Shown here: positions 1 to 13,100 of the stretch, piece by piece | How positions within the stretch are numbered: the first letter of the stretch is position 1 | Layout: each line of letters opens with the position of its first letter | Assembly (NCBI RefSeq): GCF_963678635.1 | Contig: NC_087070.1 | Location: forward strand, 18,883,318 to 18,947,317 | Length of the DNA stretch: 64,000 nt | Origin: Symsagittifera roscoffensis | Lineage: Eukaryota > Xenacoelomorpha > Acoela > Convolutidae | Direction: 5' to 3' | Translations under genes and position numbers: made by a program | The notes under the pieces: generated by a model | Told to the model about the DNA's origin: nothing | Database searches by the model: none | What the model saw: the letters and a program-made list of their open reading frames with translations, nothing else

Positions 1-416
1 ACTAACGAATTCTAGAAAAGTCTGGAGATGGACCCATGTAAAATTACAGGAGAGTACTCGATGATACAGTGAACCTCACATCTACAAACAGATACAAACA
101 GAGATTTAAGAACTGCAAATCATATTGTGGCCATATATGAGCAGACGAAGAAAAAATTTAGCTATTTTTTCCAAAAAGACAAGTTCAAGATGAGGTAATA
201 CTTACAAAGTCCATTGAACTTGAAAGAACCGATGCAATGTAATAAACTTGTAAGAAGAAACCCAACAACTCTTATGATTGAACTTACCATGAACCAAAAA
301 CTAAGTACAAGACCTTCATCCTACAATCTGCACGTAATACACTAAAGATATTTACCAACTAGATAACACTCGCCGAGTTTTAATAAAAAACTAGAGAAAA
401 ACCAAAAAAAAAAACA
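1..416. other. Left flank, no gene recognised
   Basis: AT-rich sequence with no convincing open frame on either strand and no repeat shared with the rest of the window. An A-rich run lies near 403-413. Because the intact PC4-like exon at 605-1015 reads leftwards, this flank would be its 3' side, so it could hold untranslated or intergenic DNA. That is inference only. Confidence 0.4.
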
Positions 417-599
417 TCATTTTAGTTGCCATTCTTTCACAATTACACACACCGTTATCAATTCTAATCTCTTTCTTAAAACATTGCCGACTTTTTGCCC
501 AATTCTAAAAATAGCTGGTAGACCTGATATTCTATTCTCTATCTTAAAACTTGGGGACCCCCCTCCCACATCAGCCATAACATCTAGTACATCACTCAA
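417..599 (-). CDS. Small open frame downstream of the PC4-like exon, unrecognised
   Basis: A 60-codon open frame that begins a few bases after the stop codon of the PC4-like exon on the same strand. It contains a glycine/serine patch (VGGGSPSFK, residues 11-19), a basic stretch (VGNVLRKR) and a hydrophobic end (ITVCVIV). There is no family I recognise and no second copy in the array. It may be 3'-untranslated DNA that is open by chance. It is listed only because of its position and strand. Confidence 0.15.
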   Translation of the reverse strand: MSDVLDVMADVGGGSPSFKIENRISGLPAIFRIGQKVGNVLRKRLELITVCVIVKEWQLK

Positions 600-604
600 T
601 AAAA

Positions 605-1015
605 CTATTGATCCTTGCTGTTCTCAACAATTATAGAGTCTCCGAAGACTTGGGCGAGTCCTTTGAATTCGTTCAAAGTATAGTTGACATAGGCAACTTG
701 CTTCAAGACCTCGTTCTCCTTTCCAGTGAAGAGTCGAATCTGAATATAGGGTGGCTTGTTCACGCTGTACTTCTTTATTGTGACACGCACTCTTCTCTTC
801 TTGTTTGTTGCTATGTCATACACCGCATGACAGTTTGCAAGTTCCTGCTCCATGTTTGAGTCTTTGTCAGAATAGGGTTCCAATAGAGGAACGAGTTCAA
901 GGTTTTCAGCATCGTGAATTACAGTATTCCGTATTGCTGATATCCTTTCTCCTTTTTCGCCAAGATAGACTTGCTGGTTTTTTCTCGATTTGTCCCGATT
1001 CATTTTCTTTAGCAA
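605..1015 (-). CDS. Terminal exon with a PC4 (p15)-like domain; most complete unit of the satellite
   Basis: This is an open frame of 136 codons ending in a stop. Residues about 74-127 look like a PC4/p15 domain: a basic strand (KRRVRVTIKKY), a second strand (PPYIQIRLF), then VAYVNYTLNEFKGL, which matches the strand and start of the long helix after a short loop. PC4 domains bind single-stranded DNA and act as transcription cofactors in nuclei. The first 60 residues are polar and unrecognised. The first methionine may not be the true start: the unit looks like a last exon, and upstream exons would lie beyond the array. A longer A-run near the start (compared with most satellite monomers) joins two frames here. 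It is the only one of 33 monomers that keeps the C-terminal half of the domain. The family call is from pattern memory, with no search done. Confidence 0.5.
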   Translation of the reverse strand: MLKKMNRDKSRKNQQVYLGEKGERISAIRNTVIHDAENLELVPLLEPYSDKDSNMEQELANCHAVYDIATNKKRRVRVTIKKYSVNKPPYIQIRLFTGKENEVLKQVAYVNYTLNEFKGLAQVFGDSIIVENSKDQ

Positions 1016-2652
1016 TTGGAAGCAAGGTTCAAAGTAACGTTTTCTGTTAAAAGATTTTTGGCACCAAGAAAATCTCCCACTTCGTTTTTGATTTTTAGCA
1101 AGTTCAATATAGTTGGAAAAGATATTTTTTCATGAATACATTTTAGATTTGAGACTCAGCGCTCACTGATCAGTAGCAGATATTTCAAAATAGTGATATT
1201 TGTAAAAATATAGAAAGTAGGAAATGTAGAGTCGAATCTGAATGTAGGGTGGCTTGTTCACACTGTGCTTCTTGATTGTGACACACATTCTTCTCTTCTT
1301 GTATGTTGCTATGTCATACACCGCATGACAGTTTGCAAGTTCCTGCTCCATGTTTGAGTCTTTGTCAGAGTTAGGTTCCAATAGAGGAACGAGTCCAAGG
1401 TTTTCTGCATCGTGAATAACGGTATTCCGTATTGCTGATATCCTTTCTCCTTTTTCGCCAAGATAGACTTGGTGGGTTTTCTCGATTTGTACCGATTCAA
1501 TTTCTTTAGCATTTGGAAGGAAGGTTCAAAGTGAATTTTTTTTGTTAAAGGGTTTTTGGGACCAAGAAAATCTCCCAATTCTTCATGATTTTTAGCAAGT
1601 TCAATATAGTTGGGAAAGATATTTTTTCGTGAATAAATTTTAGATTCGAGACTCAGCACTCACTGATCAATAGCAGATTTTTCAAAAGAGTGATAGTTGT
1701 AAATAAATAGAAATTAGGAAATGTAGAGTCGAATCTGAATGTAGGGTGGCTTGTTCACAGTGTACTTCTTGATTGTGACACACATTCTTCTCTTCTTGTA
1801 TGTTGCTATGTCATACACCGCATGACAGTGTGCTAGTTCCTGCTCCATAGTTGAGTCTTTGACAGAATAGGACTCCAATAAACGAACGAGTCCAAGGTTT
1901 TCAGCATCCCGAGTAACAGTATTCCGTTTTGCTGATATCCTTTCTCCTTTTTCGCCAAGATAGACTTGGTGGGTTTTTTCGATTTGTCCCGATTCATTTT
2001 CTTTAGCATTTGGATGCAAAGTTCAAAGTTAAGTTTTTTGTTAAATGGTTTTTGGGACCAAGAAAATCTCTCAATTCGTTTTTGATTTTTAGCAAGTTCA
2101 ATATAGTTGGGAAAGATATTTTTTTCGTGAATAGATTTTAGATTTGAGACTCAGCGCTCACTGATCAGTAGCAGATATTTCAAAATAATGATATTTGTAA
2201 ATATATAGAAAGTAGGAAATGTAGAGTCGAATCTGAATGTAGGGTGGCTTGTTCACACTGTACTTCTTGATTGTGACACACATTTTTCTCTTCTTGTATG
2301 TTGCTATGTCATACCGCATGACAGTGTGCTAGTTCCTGCTCCATAGTTGAGTCTTTGACAGAATAGGACTCCAATAAACGAACGAGTCCAAGGTTTTCAG
2401 CATCCCGAGTAACAGTATTCCGTTTTGCTGATATATTTTCTCCTTTTTCGCCAAGATAGACTTGGTGGGTTTTTTCGATTTGTCCCGATTCATTTTCTTT
2501 AGCATTTGGATGCAAAGTTCAAAGTTAAGTTTTTTGTTAAATGGTTTTTGGGACCAAGAAAATCTCCCAATTCGTTTTTGATTTTTAGCAAGTTCAATAT
2601 AGTTGGAAAAGATATTTTTTCAAGAATACATTTTAGATTTGAGAATCAGGGC

Positions 2653-3003
2653 TCACTGATCACTAGCAGATATTTCAAAATAGTGATATTTGAAAATATA
2701 TAGAAAGTAGGAAATGTAGAGTCGAATCTGAATGTAGGGTGGCTTGTTCACACTGTACTTCTTGATTGTGACACACATTTTTCTCTTCTTGTATGTTGCT
2801 ATGTCATACACCGCATGACAGTGTGCTAGTTCCTGCTCCATAGTTGAGTCTTTGACAGAATAGGACTCCAATAAACGAACGAGTCCAAGGTTTTCAGCAT
2901 CCCGAGTAACAGTATTCCGTTTTGCTGATATCCTTTCTCCTTTTTCGCCAAGATAGACTTGCTGGTTTTTTTTCGATTTGTCCCGATTCATTTTCTTTAG
3001 CAA
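2653..3003 (-). pseudogene. Satellite monomer with joined frame, PC4-like fragment
   Basis: A 116-codon open frame in which an expanded A-run near the start (as in the 605-1015 copy) brings MLKKMNRDKSKK into frame with the usual QVYLGEKGERISA segment. It covers the first strands of the PC4-like domain (VTIKKY, PPYIQIRL) and then runs into linker-encoded residues (YISYFLYIFKYHYF). The second half of the domain is missing, so it is unlikely to fold alone. A sister copy lies at 3648-3998, 995 bases away. Confidence 0.5.
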
Positions 3004-3150
3004 TTGGAAGCAAGGTTCAAAGTAAAGTTTCCTGTTAAAAGATTTTTGGGACCAAGAAAATCTCCCAATTCCTTTTTGATTTTTAGCAAGTTCAATATAG
3101 TTGGAAAAGATATTTTTTCATGAATACATTTTAGATTTGAGACTCAGGGC

Positions 3151-3510
3151 TCACTGATCACTAGCAGATATTTCAAAATAGTGATATTTGAAAACATATA
3201 GAAAGTAGGAAATGTAGAGTCGAATCTGAATGTAGGGTGGCTTGTTCACACTGTACTTCTTGATTGTGACAAACACTCTTCTCTTCTTGTATGTTGCTAT
3301 GTCATACACCGCATGACAGTTTGTTAGTTCCTGCTCCATGGTTGAGTCTTGGTCAGAATAGGGTTCCAATAGAGGAACGAGTCCAAGGTATTCAGCTGTC
3401 TGAAAAAAAGTATTCCGTATTGCTGATATCCCTTCTCTTTTTTCGCCAAGATAGACCTGGTGGGTTTTCTCGATTTGTACCGATTCATTTTCTTTAGCAA
3501 TTGGAAGCAA
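3151..3510 (-). pseudogene. Satellite monomer with 119-codon exon fragment
   Basis: This frame starts at MLPIAKENESVQIEK and runs through YLGEKREGISA to the truncated PC4-like strands, then 18 linker codons to a stop. It represents what I take to be the ancestral reading frame of the monomers. Near-identical partners are at 4146-4505 and 6137-6496. The segment after the VYLGEK block carries a variant (FFQTAE) shared only by this subfamily. Confidence 0.5.
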
Positions 3511-4145
3511 AGTTCAAAGTAAAGTTTTTTGTTGAATGGTTTTTGGGACTAAGAAAATCTCCCAATTCTTTTTTGATTTTTAGCAAGTTCAATATAGTTG
3601 GAAAAGATATTTTTTCATGAATACATTTTAGTTTTAAGACTCAGCGCTCACTGATTAGTAGCAGATATTTCAAAATAGTGATATTTGAAAATATATAGAA
3701 AGTAGGAAATGTAGAGTCGAATCTGAATGTAGGGTGGCTTGTTCACACTGTACTTCTTGATTGTGACACACATTTTTCTCTTCTTGTATGTTGCTATGTC
3801 ATACACCGCATGACAGTGTGCTAGTTCCTGCTCCATAGTTGAGTCTTTGACAGAATAGGACTCCAATAAACGAACGAGTCCAAGGTTTTCAGCATCCCGA
3901 GTAACAGTATTCCATTTTGCTGATATCCTTTCTCCTTTTTCGCCAAGATAGACTTGCTGGTTTTTTTTCGATTTTTCCCGATTCATTTTCTTTAGCAATT
4001 GGAAGCAAGGTTCAAAGTAAAGTTTCCTGTTAAAAGATTTTAGGGACCAAGAAAATCTCCCAATTCCTTTTTGATTTTTAGCAAGTTCAATATAGTTGGA
4101 AAAGATATTTTTTCATGAATACATTTTAGATTTGAGACTCAGGGC

Positions 4146-4505
4146 TCACTGATCACTAGCAGATATTTCAAAATAGTGATATTTGAAAACATATAGAAAG
4201 TAGGAAACGTAGAGTCGAATCTGAATGTAGGGTGGCTTGTTCACACTGTATTTCTTGATTGTGACAAACACTCTTCTCTTCTTGTATGTTGCTATGTCAT
4301 ACACCGCATGACAGTTTGTTAGTTCCTGCTCCATGGTTGAGTCTTGGTCAGAATAGGGTTCCAATAGAGGAACGAGTCCAAGGTTTTCAGCTGTCTGAAA
4401 AAAAGTATTCCGTATTGCTGATATCCCTTCTCTTTTTTCGCCAAGATAGACCTGGTGGGTTTTCTCGATTTGTACCGATTCATTTTCTTTAGCAATTGGA
4501 AGCAA
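4146..4505 (-). pseudogene. Satellite monomer, near-identical partner 995 bases from the last
   Basis: A 119-codon open frame differing from the 3151-3510 copy at only a few residues (for example AEN for AEY). The 995-base spacing with an unrelated monomer type between them shows duplication of dimers, not single units. It ends in linker sequence after QIRL. Confidence 0.5.
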
Positions 4506-6136
4506 AGTTCAAAGTAAAGTTTTTTGTCGAATGGTTTTTGGGACTAAGAAAATCTCCCGATTCTTTTTTGATTTTTAGCAAGTTCAATATAGTTGGAAAA
4601 GATATTTTTTCATGAATACATTTTAGTTTTAAGACTCAGCGCTCACTGATTAGTAGCAGATATTTCAAAATAGTGATAGTTGTAAATAAATAGAAATTAG
4701 GAAATGTAGAGTCGAATCTGAATGTAGGGTGGCTCGCTCACACTGTATTTCTTGATTGTGACACACACTCTTCTCTTCTTGTATGTTGCTATGTCATACA
4801 CAGCATGACAGTTTGCAAGTTCCTGCTTCATGGTTGAGTCTTGGTCAGAATAGGGTTCCAATAGAGGAACGAGTCCAAGGTTTTCAGCTTTCTGAAAAAA
4901 AAAGTATTCCGTATTGCTGATATCCTTTCTCCTTTTTCGCCATGATAGACTTAGTGGGTTTTTTCGATTTGTCCCGATTCGTTTTCCTTAGCAATTGGAA
5001 GCAAAGTTCAAAGTAAAGTTTTTTGTTAAATGGTTTTTGGGACCAAGAAAATCTCCCAATTCTTTTTTGATTTTTAGCAAGTTCAATATAGCTGGAAAAG
5101 ATATTTTTTCATGAATACATTTTAGATTTGAGACTCAGCTCTCACTGATCAGTAGCAGATATTTCAAAATAGTGATAGTTGTAGATAAAGAGAAATAAGG
5201 AAACGTAGAGTCGAATCTGAATGTAGGGTGGCTTGCTCACACTGTACTTCTTGATTGTGACACACACTCTTCTCTTCTTGTATGTTGCTATGTCATACAC
5301 CGAATGACAGTTTGCTAGTTCCTGCTTCATGGTTGAGTCTTGGTCAGAATAGGGTTCCAATAGAGGAACGAGTCCAAGGTTTTCACCATCCCGAGTAACA
5401 GTATTCCGTTTTGCTGATATCCTTTCTCCTTTTTCGCCAAGATTGAACTGGTGGGTTTTCTCGATTTGTACCGATTCAATTTCTTTAGCATTTGGAAGGA
5501 AGGTTCAAAGTGAATTTTTTTTGTTAAAGGGTTTTTGGGACCAAGAAAATCTCCCAATTCTTCATGATTTTTAGCAAGTTCAATATAGTTGGAAAAGATA
5601 TTTTTTCAAGAAAACATTTTAGATTTGAGACTCAGGGCTCACTGATCACTAGCAGATATTTCAAAATAGTGATATTTGAAAATATATAGAAAGTAGGAAA
5701 TGTAGAGTCGAATCTGAATGTAGGGTGGCTTTTTAACACTGTACTTCCTGATTGTGACACACACTCTTCTCTTCTTGTATGTTGCTATGTCATACACCGC
5801 ATGACAGTTTGTTAGTTACTGCTCCATTGTTGAGTCTCTGTCAGAATAGGGTTCCAATAGAGGAACGAGTTCAAGGTTTTCAGCATCGTGAATTACAGTA
5901 TTCCGTATTGCTGATATCCTTTCTCCTTTTTCGCCAAGATAGACTTGCTGGTTTTTTTTCGATTTGTCCCGATTCATTTTCTTTAGCAATTGGAAGCAAG
6001 GTTCAAAGTAAAGTTTTCTGTTAAAAGATTTTTGGGACCAAGAAAATCTCCCAATTCGTTTTTGATTTTTAGCAAGTTCAATATAGTTGGAAAAGATATT
6101 TTTTCATGAATACATTTTAGTTTTGAGACTCAGGGC

Positions 6137-6496
6137 TCACTGATCACTAGCAGATATTTCAAAATAGTGATATTTGAAAATATATAGAAAGTAGGAAATA
6201 TAGAGTCGAATCTGAATGTAGGGTGGCTTGTTCACACTGTACTTCTTGATTGTGACACACACTCTTCTCTTCTTGTATGTTGCTATGTCATACACCGCAT
6301 GACAGTTTGTTAGTTCCTGCTCCATGGTTGAGTCTTGGTCAGAATAGGGTTCCAATAGAGGAACGAGTCCAAGGTTTTCAGCTTTCTGAAAAAAAGTATT
6401 CCGTATTGCTGATATCCCTTCTCTTTTTTCGCCAAGATAGACCTGGTGGGTTTTCTCGATTTGTACCGATTCATTTTCTTTAGCAATTGGAAGCAA
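6137..6496 (-). pseudogene. Satellite monomer, same subfamily
   Basis: A 119-codon open frame of the same subfamily as the copies at 3151 and 4146, lying four units to the right of the 4146 copy. It keeps VCVTIKKYSVNKPPYIQIRL, the first two predicted strands of the PC4-like domain, and then passes into the linker. No start signal or promoter is evident. Confidence 0.45.
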
Positions 6497-7683
6497 AGTT
6501 CAAAGTAAAGTTTTTCGTTAAATGGTTTTTGGGACCAAGAAAATTTCCCAATTCTTTTTTGATTTTTAGCAAGTTCAATATAGTTGGAAAAGATATTTTT
6601 TCATGAATACTTTTTAGTTTTGAGACACAGCGCTCACTGATTAGTAGCAGATATTTCAAAATAGTGATAGTTGTAAATAAATAGAAATTAGGAAATGTAG
6701 AGTCGAATCTGAATGTAGGGTGGCTCGCTCACACTCTATTTCTTGATTGTGACACACACTCTTCTCTTCTTGTATGTTGCTATGTCATACACAGCATGAC
6801 AGTTTGCAAGTTCCTGCTCCATGGTTGAGTCTTGGTCAGAATAGGGTTCCAATAGAGGAACGAGTCCAAGGTTTTCAGCTTTCTGAAAAAAAAAGTATTC
6901 CGTATTGCTGATATCCTTTCTCCTTTTTCGCCATGATAGACTTAGTGGGTTTTTTCGATTTGTCCCGATTCAATTTCTTTAGCAATTGGAAGCAAAGTTC
7001 AAAGTAAAGTTTTTTGTTAAATGGTTTTTGGGACCAAGAAAATCTCCCAATTCTTTTTTGATTTTTAGCAAGTTCAATATAGCTGGAAAAGATCTTTTTT
7101 CATGAATACATTTTAGATTTGAGACTCAGCTCTCACTGATCAGTAGCAGTTATTTCAAAATAGTGATAGTTATAAATAAAGAGAAACTAGGAAATGTAGA
7201 GTCGATTCTGAATGTAGGGTGGCTTGCTCACAGTGTATTTCTTGATTGTGACACACACTCTTCTCTTCTTGTATGTTGATATGTCATACACAGCATGGCA
7301 GTTTGCAAGTTCCTGCTCCATGGTTGAGTCTTTGCCAGAATTGGGTTCCAATAGAGGAACGAGTCAAAGGTTTTCAGCATTGTGAATAACAGGGTTCCGT
7401 ATTGCTGATATCCTTTCTCTTTTTTCGCCAAGATAGACCTGGTGGGTTTTCTCGATTTGTACCGATTCATTTTCTTTAGCAATTGGAAGCAAAGTTCAAA
7501 GTAAAGTTTTTTGTTAAATGGTTTTTGGGACCAAGAAAATTTCCCAATTCTTTTTTGATTTTTAGCAAGTTCAATATAGTTGGAAAAGATATTTTTTCAT
7601 GAATACATTTTAGTTTTGAGACTCAGCGCTCACTGATTAGTAGCAGATATTTCAAAATAGTGATAGTTGTAAATAAATAGAAA

Positions 7684-8106
7684 TTAGGAAATGTAGAGTC
7701 GAATCTGAATGTAGGGTGGCTCGCTCACACTGCATTTCTTGATTGTGACACACACTCTTCTCTTCTTGTATGTTGCTATGTCATAAACAGCATGACAGTT
7801 TGCAAGTTCCTGCTCCATGGTTGAGTCTTGGTCAGAATAGGGTTCCAATAGAGGAACGAGTCCAAGGTTTTCAGCTTTCTGAAAAAAAAGTATTCCGTAT
7901 TGCTGATATCCTTTCTCCTTTTTCGCCATGATAGACTTAGTGGGTTTTTTCGATTTGTCCCGATTCATTTTCTTTAGCAATTGGAAGCAAAGTTCAAAGT
8001 AAAGTTTTTTGTTAAATGGTTTTTGGGACCAAGAAAATCTCCCAATTCTTTTTTGATTTTTAGCAAGTTCAATATAGCTGGAAAAGATATTTTTTCTTGA
8101 ATACAT
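7684..8106 (-). pseudogene. Satellite monomer with longest read-through frame
   Basis: A 140-codon open frame that reads the linker (IELAKNQKRIGRF), then the alternative frame (KKMNRDKSKKPTKSIMAKKEKG), and returns to the exon frame (KAENLGLVPLLEPYSDQD) because of extra A bases near 7880. It shows how small indels in homopolymer runs keep stitching the two frames together. A close dimer partner is at 8679-8975. Confidence 0.4.
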
Positions 8107-11100
8107 TTTAGATTTGAGACTCAGCTCTCACTGATCAGTAGCAGTTATTTCAAAATAGTGATAGTTATAAATAAAGAGAAATTAGGAAATGTAGAGTCGA
8201 TTCTGAATGTAGGGTGGCTTGCTCACAGTGTATTTCTTGATTGTGACACACACTCTTCTCTTCTTGTATGTTGATATGTCATACACAGCATGGCAGTTTG
8301 CAAGTTCCTGCTCCATGGTTGAGTCTTTGTCAGAATTGGGTTCCAATAGAGGAACGAGTCAAAGGTTTTCAGCATTGTGAATAACAGGATTCCGTATTGC
8401 TGATATCCTTTCTCTTTTTTCGCCAAGATAGACCTGGTGGGTTTTCTCGATTTGTACCGATTCATTTTCTTTAGCAATTGGAAGCAAAGTTCAAAGTAAA
8501 GTTTTTTGTTAAATGGTTTTTGGGACCAAGAAAATTTCCCAATTCTTTTTTGATTTTTAGCAAGTTCAATATAGTTGGAAAAGATATTTTTTCATGAATA
8601 CATTTTAGTTTTGAGACTCAGCGCTCACTGATTAGTAGCAGATATTTCAAAATAGTGATAGTTGTAAATAAATAGAAATTAGGAAATGTAGAGTCGAATC
8701 TGAATGTAGGGTGGCTCGCTCACACTGCATTTCTTGATTGTGACACACACTCTTCTCTTCTTGTATGTTGCTATGTCATACACAGCATGACAGTTTGCAA
8801 GTTCCTGCTCCATGGTTGAGTCTTGGTCAGAATAGGGTTCCAATAGAGGAAAGAGTCCAAGGTTTTCAGCTTTCTGAAAAAAAAGTATTCCGTATTGCTG
8901 ATATCCTTTCTCCTTTTTCGCCATGATAGACTTAGTGGGTTTTTTCGATTTGTCCCGATTCATTTTCTTTAGCAATTGGAAGCAAAGTTCAAAGTAAAGT
9001 TTTTTGTTAAATGGTTTTTGGGACCAAGAAAATCTCCCAATTCTTTTTTGATTTTTAGCAAGTTCAATATAGCTGGAAAAGATATTTTTTCATGAATACA
9101 TTTTAGATTTGAGACTCAGCTCTCACTGATCAGTAGCAGATATTTCAAAATAGTGATAGTTATAAATAAAGAGAAATTAGGAAATGTAGAGTCGAATCTG
9201 AATGTAGGGTGGCTCGCTCACACTGCATTTCTTGATTGTGACACACACTCTTCTCTTCTTGTATGTTGCTATGTCATACACAGCATGACAGTTTGCAAGT
9301 TCCTGCTCCATGGTTGAGTCTTGGTCAGAATAGGGTTCCAATAGAGGAACGAGTCCAAGGTTTTCAGCTTTCTGAAAAAAAGTATTCCGTATTGCTGATA
9401 TCCTTTCTCCTTTTTCGCCATGATAGACTTAGTGGGTTTTTTCGATTTGTCCCGATTCATTTTCTTTAGCAATTGGAAGCAAAGTTCAAAGTAAAGTTTT
9501 TTGTTAAATGGTTTTTGGGACCAAGAAAATCTCCCAATTCTTTTTTGATTTTTAGCAAGTTCAATATAGCTGGAAAAGATATTTTTTCATGAATACATTT
9601 TAGATTTGAGACTCAGCTCTCACTGATCAGTAGCAGATATTTCAAAATAGTGATAGTTATAAATAAAGAGAAATTAGGAAATGTAGAGTCGAATCTGAAT
9701 GTAGGGTGGCTTGCTCACAGTGTATTTCTTGATTGTGACACACACTCTTCTCTTCTTGTATCTTGATATGTCATACACAGCATGGCAGTTTGCAAGTTCC
9801 TGCTCCATGGTTGAGTCTTTGTCAGAATTGGGTTCCAATAGAGGAACGAGTCCAAGGTTTTCAGCATTGTGAATAACAGTATTCCGTATTGCTGATATCC
9901 TTTCTCCTTTTTCACCTAGATAGACTTGGTGGGTTTTCTCAATTTGTACCGATTCATTTTCATTAGCAATTGGAAGCAAGGTTCAAAGTGAATTTTTTTG
10001 TTAAAGGGTTTTTGGGACCAAGAAAATCTCCCAATTCTTCATGATTTTTAGCAAGTTCAATATAGTTGGGAAAGATATTTTTTTCGTGAATAAATTTTAG
10101 ATTCGAGACTCAGCGCTCACTGATCAATAGCAGATTTTTCAAAATAGTGATAGTTGTAAATAAATAGAAATTAGGAAATGTAGAGTCGAATCTGAATGCA
10201 GGGTGGCTTGGTCACACTGTACTTCTTGATTGTGACACACACTCTTCTCTTCTTGTATGTTGCTATGTCATACACAGCATGACAGTTTGCAAGTTCCTGC
10301 TGCATGGTTGAGTCTTTGTCAGAGTTAGGTTCCAATAGAGGAACGAGTCCAAGGTTTTCTGCATCGTGAATAACGGTATTCCGTATTGCTGATATCCTTT
10401 CTCCTTTTTCGCCAAGATAGACTTGGTGGGTTTTCTCGATTTGTACCGATTCATTTTCTTCAGCAATTGGAAGCAAGGTTCAAAGTAAATTTTTTTGTTG
10501 AAGGGTTTTTGGGGCCAAGAAATTCTCCCAATTCTTCATGATTTTTAGCAAGTTCAATATAGTTGGGAAAGATAATTTTTTCATGAATAGATTTTAGATT
10601 TGAGACTCAGCGCTCACTGATCAGTAGCAGATATTTCAAAATAGTGATAGTTGTAAATAAATAGAAATTAGGAAATGTAGAGTCGAATCTGAATGTAGGG
10701 TGGCTTGCTCACACTGTACTTCTTGATTTTGACACACACTCTTCTCTTCTTGTATGTTGCTATGTCATACACAGCATGACAGTTTGCAAGTTCCTGCTCC
10801 ATGGTTGAGTCTTTGTCAGAATTGGGTTCCAATAAAGGAACGAGTCCAAGGTTTTCAGCATTGTGAATAACAGTATTCCGTATTGCTGATATCCTTTCTC
10901 CTTTTTCGCCAAGATAGACTTGGTGGGTTTTCTCGATTTGTACCGAGTCATTTTCTTTAGCAATTGGAAGCAAGGTTCAAAGTGAATTTTTTTGTTAAAG
11001 GGTTTTTGGGACCATGAAAATCTCCCAATTCTTCATGATTTTTAGCAAGTTCAATATAGTCGGGAAAGGTATTTTTTTCGTGAATAGATTTTAGATTTGA

Positions 11101-12105
11101 GACTCAGCGCTCACTGATCAGTAGCAGATATTTCAAAATAGTGATAGTTGTAAATAAATAGAAATTAGGAAATGTAGAGTCGAATCTGAATGCAGGGTGG
11201 CTTGGTCACACTGTACTTCTTGATTGTGACACACACTCTTCTCTTCTTGTATGTTGCTATGTCATACACAGCATGAAAGTTTGCAAGTTCCTGCTCCATG
11301 GTTGAGTCTTTGTCAGAGTAAGGTTCCAATAGAGGAACGAGTCCAAGGTTTTCTGCATCGTGAATAACGGTATTCCGTATTGCTGATATCCTTTCTCCTT
11401 TTTCGCCAAGATAGACTTGGTGGGTTTTCTCGATTTGTACCGATTCATTTTCTTCAGCAATTGGAAGCAAGGTTCAAAGTAAATTTTTTTTTGTTAAAGG
11501 GTTTTTGGGACCAAGAAATTCTCCCAATTCTTCATGATTTTTAGCAAGTTCAATATAGTTGGGAAAGATAATTTTTTCATGAATAGATTTTAGATTTGAG
11601 ACTCAGCGCTCACTCATCAGTAGCAGATATTTCAAAATAGTGATAGTTGTAAATAAATAGAAATTAGGAAATGTAGAGTCAAATCTGAATGTAGGGTGGC
11701 TTGCTCACACTGTACTTCTTGATTGTGACACACACTCTTCTCTTCTTGTATGTTGCTATGTCATACACAGCATGACAGTTTGCAAGTTCCTGCTCCATGG
11801 TTGAGTCTTTGTCAGAGTTAGGTTCCAATAGAGGAACGAGTCCAAGGTTTTCTGCATCGTGAATAACGGTATTCCGATTGCTGATATCCTTTCTCCTTTT
11901 TCGCCAAGATAGACTTGGTGGGTTTTCTCGATTTGTACCGATTCATTTTCTTCAGCAATTGGAAGCAAGGTTCAAAGTAAATTTTTTCGTTAAAGGGTTT
12001 TTGGGACCAAGAAAATCTCCCAATTCTTCATGATTTTTAGCAAGTTCAATATAGTTGGGAAAGATATTTTTTTCATGAATAGATTTTAGATTTGAGACTC
12101 AGCGC

Positions 12106-12465
12106 TCACTGATCACTAGCAGATATTTCAAAATAATGATATTTGAAAATATATAGAAAGTAGGAAATGTAGAGTCGAATCTGAATGTAGGGTGGCTTGC
12201 TCACAGTGTATTTCTTGATTGTGACACACACTCTTCTCTTCTTGTATGTTGATATGTCATACACAGCATGACAGTTTGCAAGTTCCTGCTGCATGGTTGA
12301 GTCTTTGTCAGAATTGGGTTCCAATAGAGGAACGAGTCCAAGGTTTTCTGCATCGTGAATAACGGTATTCCGTATTGCTGATATCCTTTCTCCTTTTTCG
12401 CCAAGATAGACTTGGTGGGTTTTCTCGATTTGTACCGATTCATTTTCTTCAGCAATTGGAAGCAA
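12106..12465 (-). pseudogene. Satellite monomer with 119-codon exon fragment (right-hand subfamily)
   Basis: The frame MLPIAEENESVQIEK through QIRL into the linker, closely matched by the unit at 13101-13460, 995 bases away. It carries MQQ for MEQ in the DSTMEQELANC segment, a marker of this subfamily. A second overlapping frame of 84 codons is open in the same monomer. Confidence 0.45.
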
Positions 12466-13100
12466 GGTTCAAAGTAAATTTTTTTTTGTTAAAGGGTTTT
12501 TGGGACCAAGAAATTCTCCCAATTCTTCATGATTTTTAGCAAGTTCAATATAGTTGGGAAAGATAATTTTTTCATGAATAGATTTTAGATTTGAGACTCA
12601 GCGCTCACTCATCAGTAGCAGATATTTCAAAATAGTGATAGTTGTAAATAAATAGAAATTAGGAAATGTAGAGTCAAATCTGAATGTAGGGTGGCTTGCT
12701 CACACTGTACTTCTTGATTGTGACACACACTCTTCTCTTCTTGTATGTTGCTATGTCATACACAGCATGACAGTTTGCAAGTTCCTGCTCCATGGTTGAG
12801 TCTTTGTCAGAGTTAGGTTCCAATAGAGGAACGAGTCCAAGGTTTTCTGCATCGTGAATAACGGTATTCCGATTGCTGATATCCTTTCTCCTTTTTCGCC
12901 AAGATAGACTTGGTGGGTTTTCTCGATTTGTACCGATTCATTTTCTTCAGCAATTGGAAGCAAGGTTCAAAGTAAATTTTTTCGTTAAAGGGTTTTTGGG
13001 ACCAAGAAAATCTCCCAATTCTTCATGATTTTTAGCAAGTTCAATATAGTTGGGAAAGATATTTTTTTCATGAATAGATTTTAGATTTGAGACTCAGCGC

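Noticed and set aside
608-1050. Plus-strand frames in the satellite (MLLCHTPHDSL type, seen in many monomers)
   Set aside because: They lie antisense to the PC4-like frame, end in unrelated residues in each monomer and show no domain.
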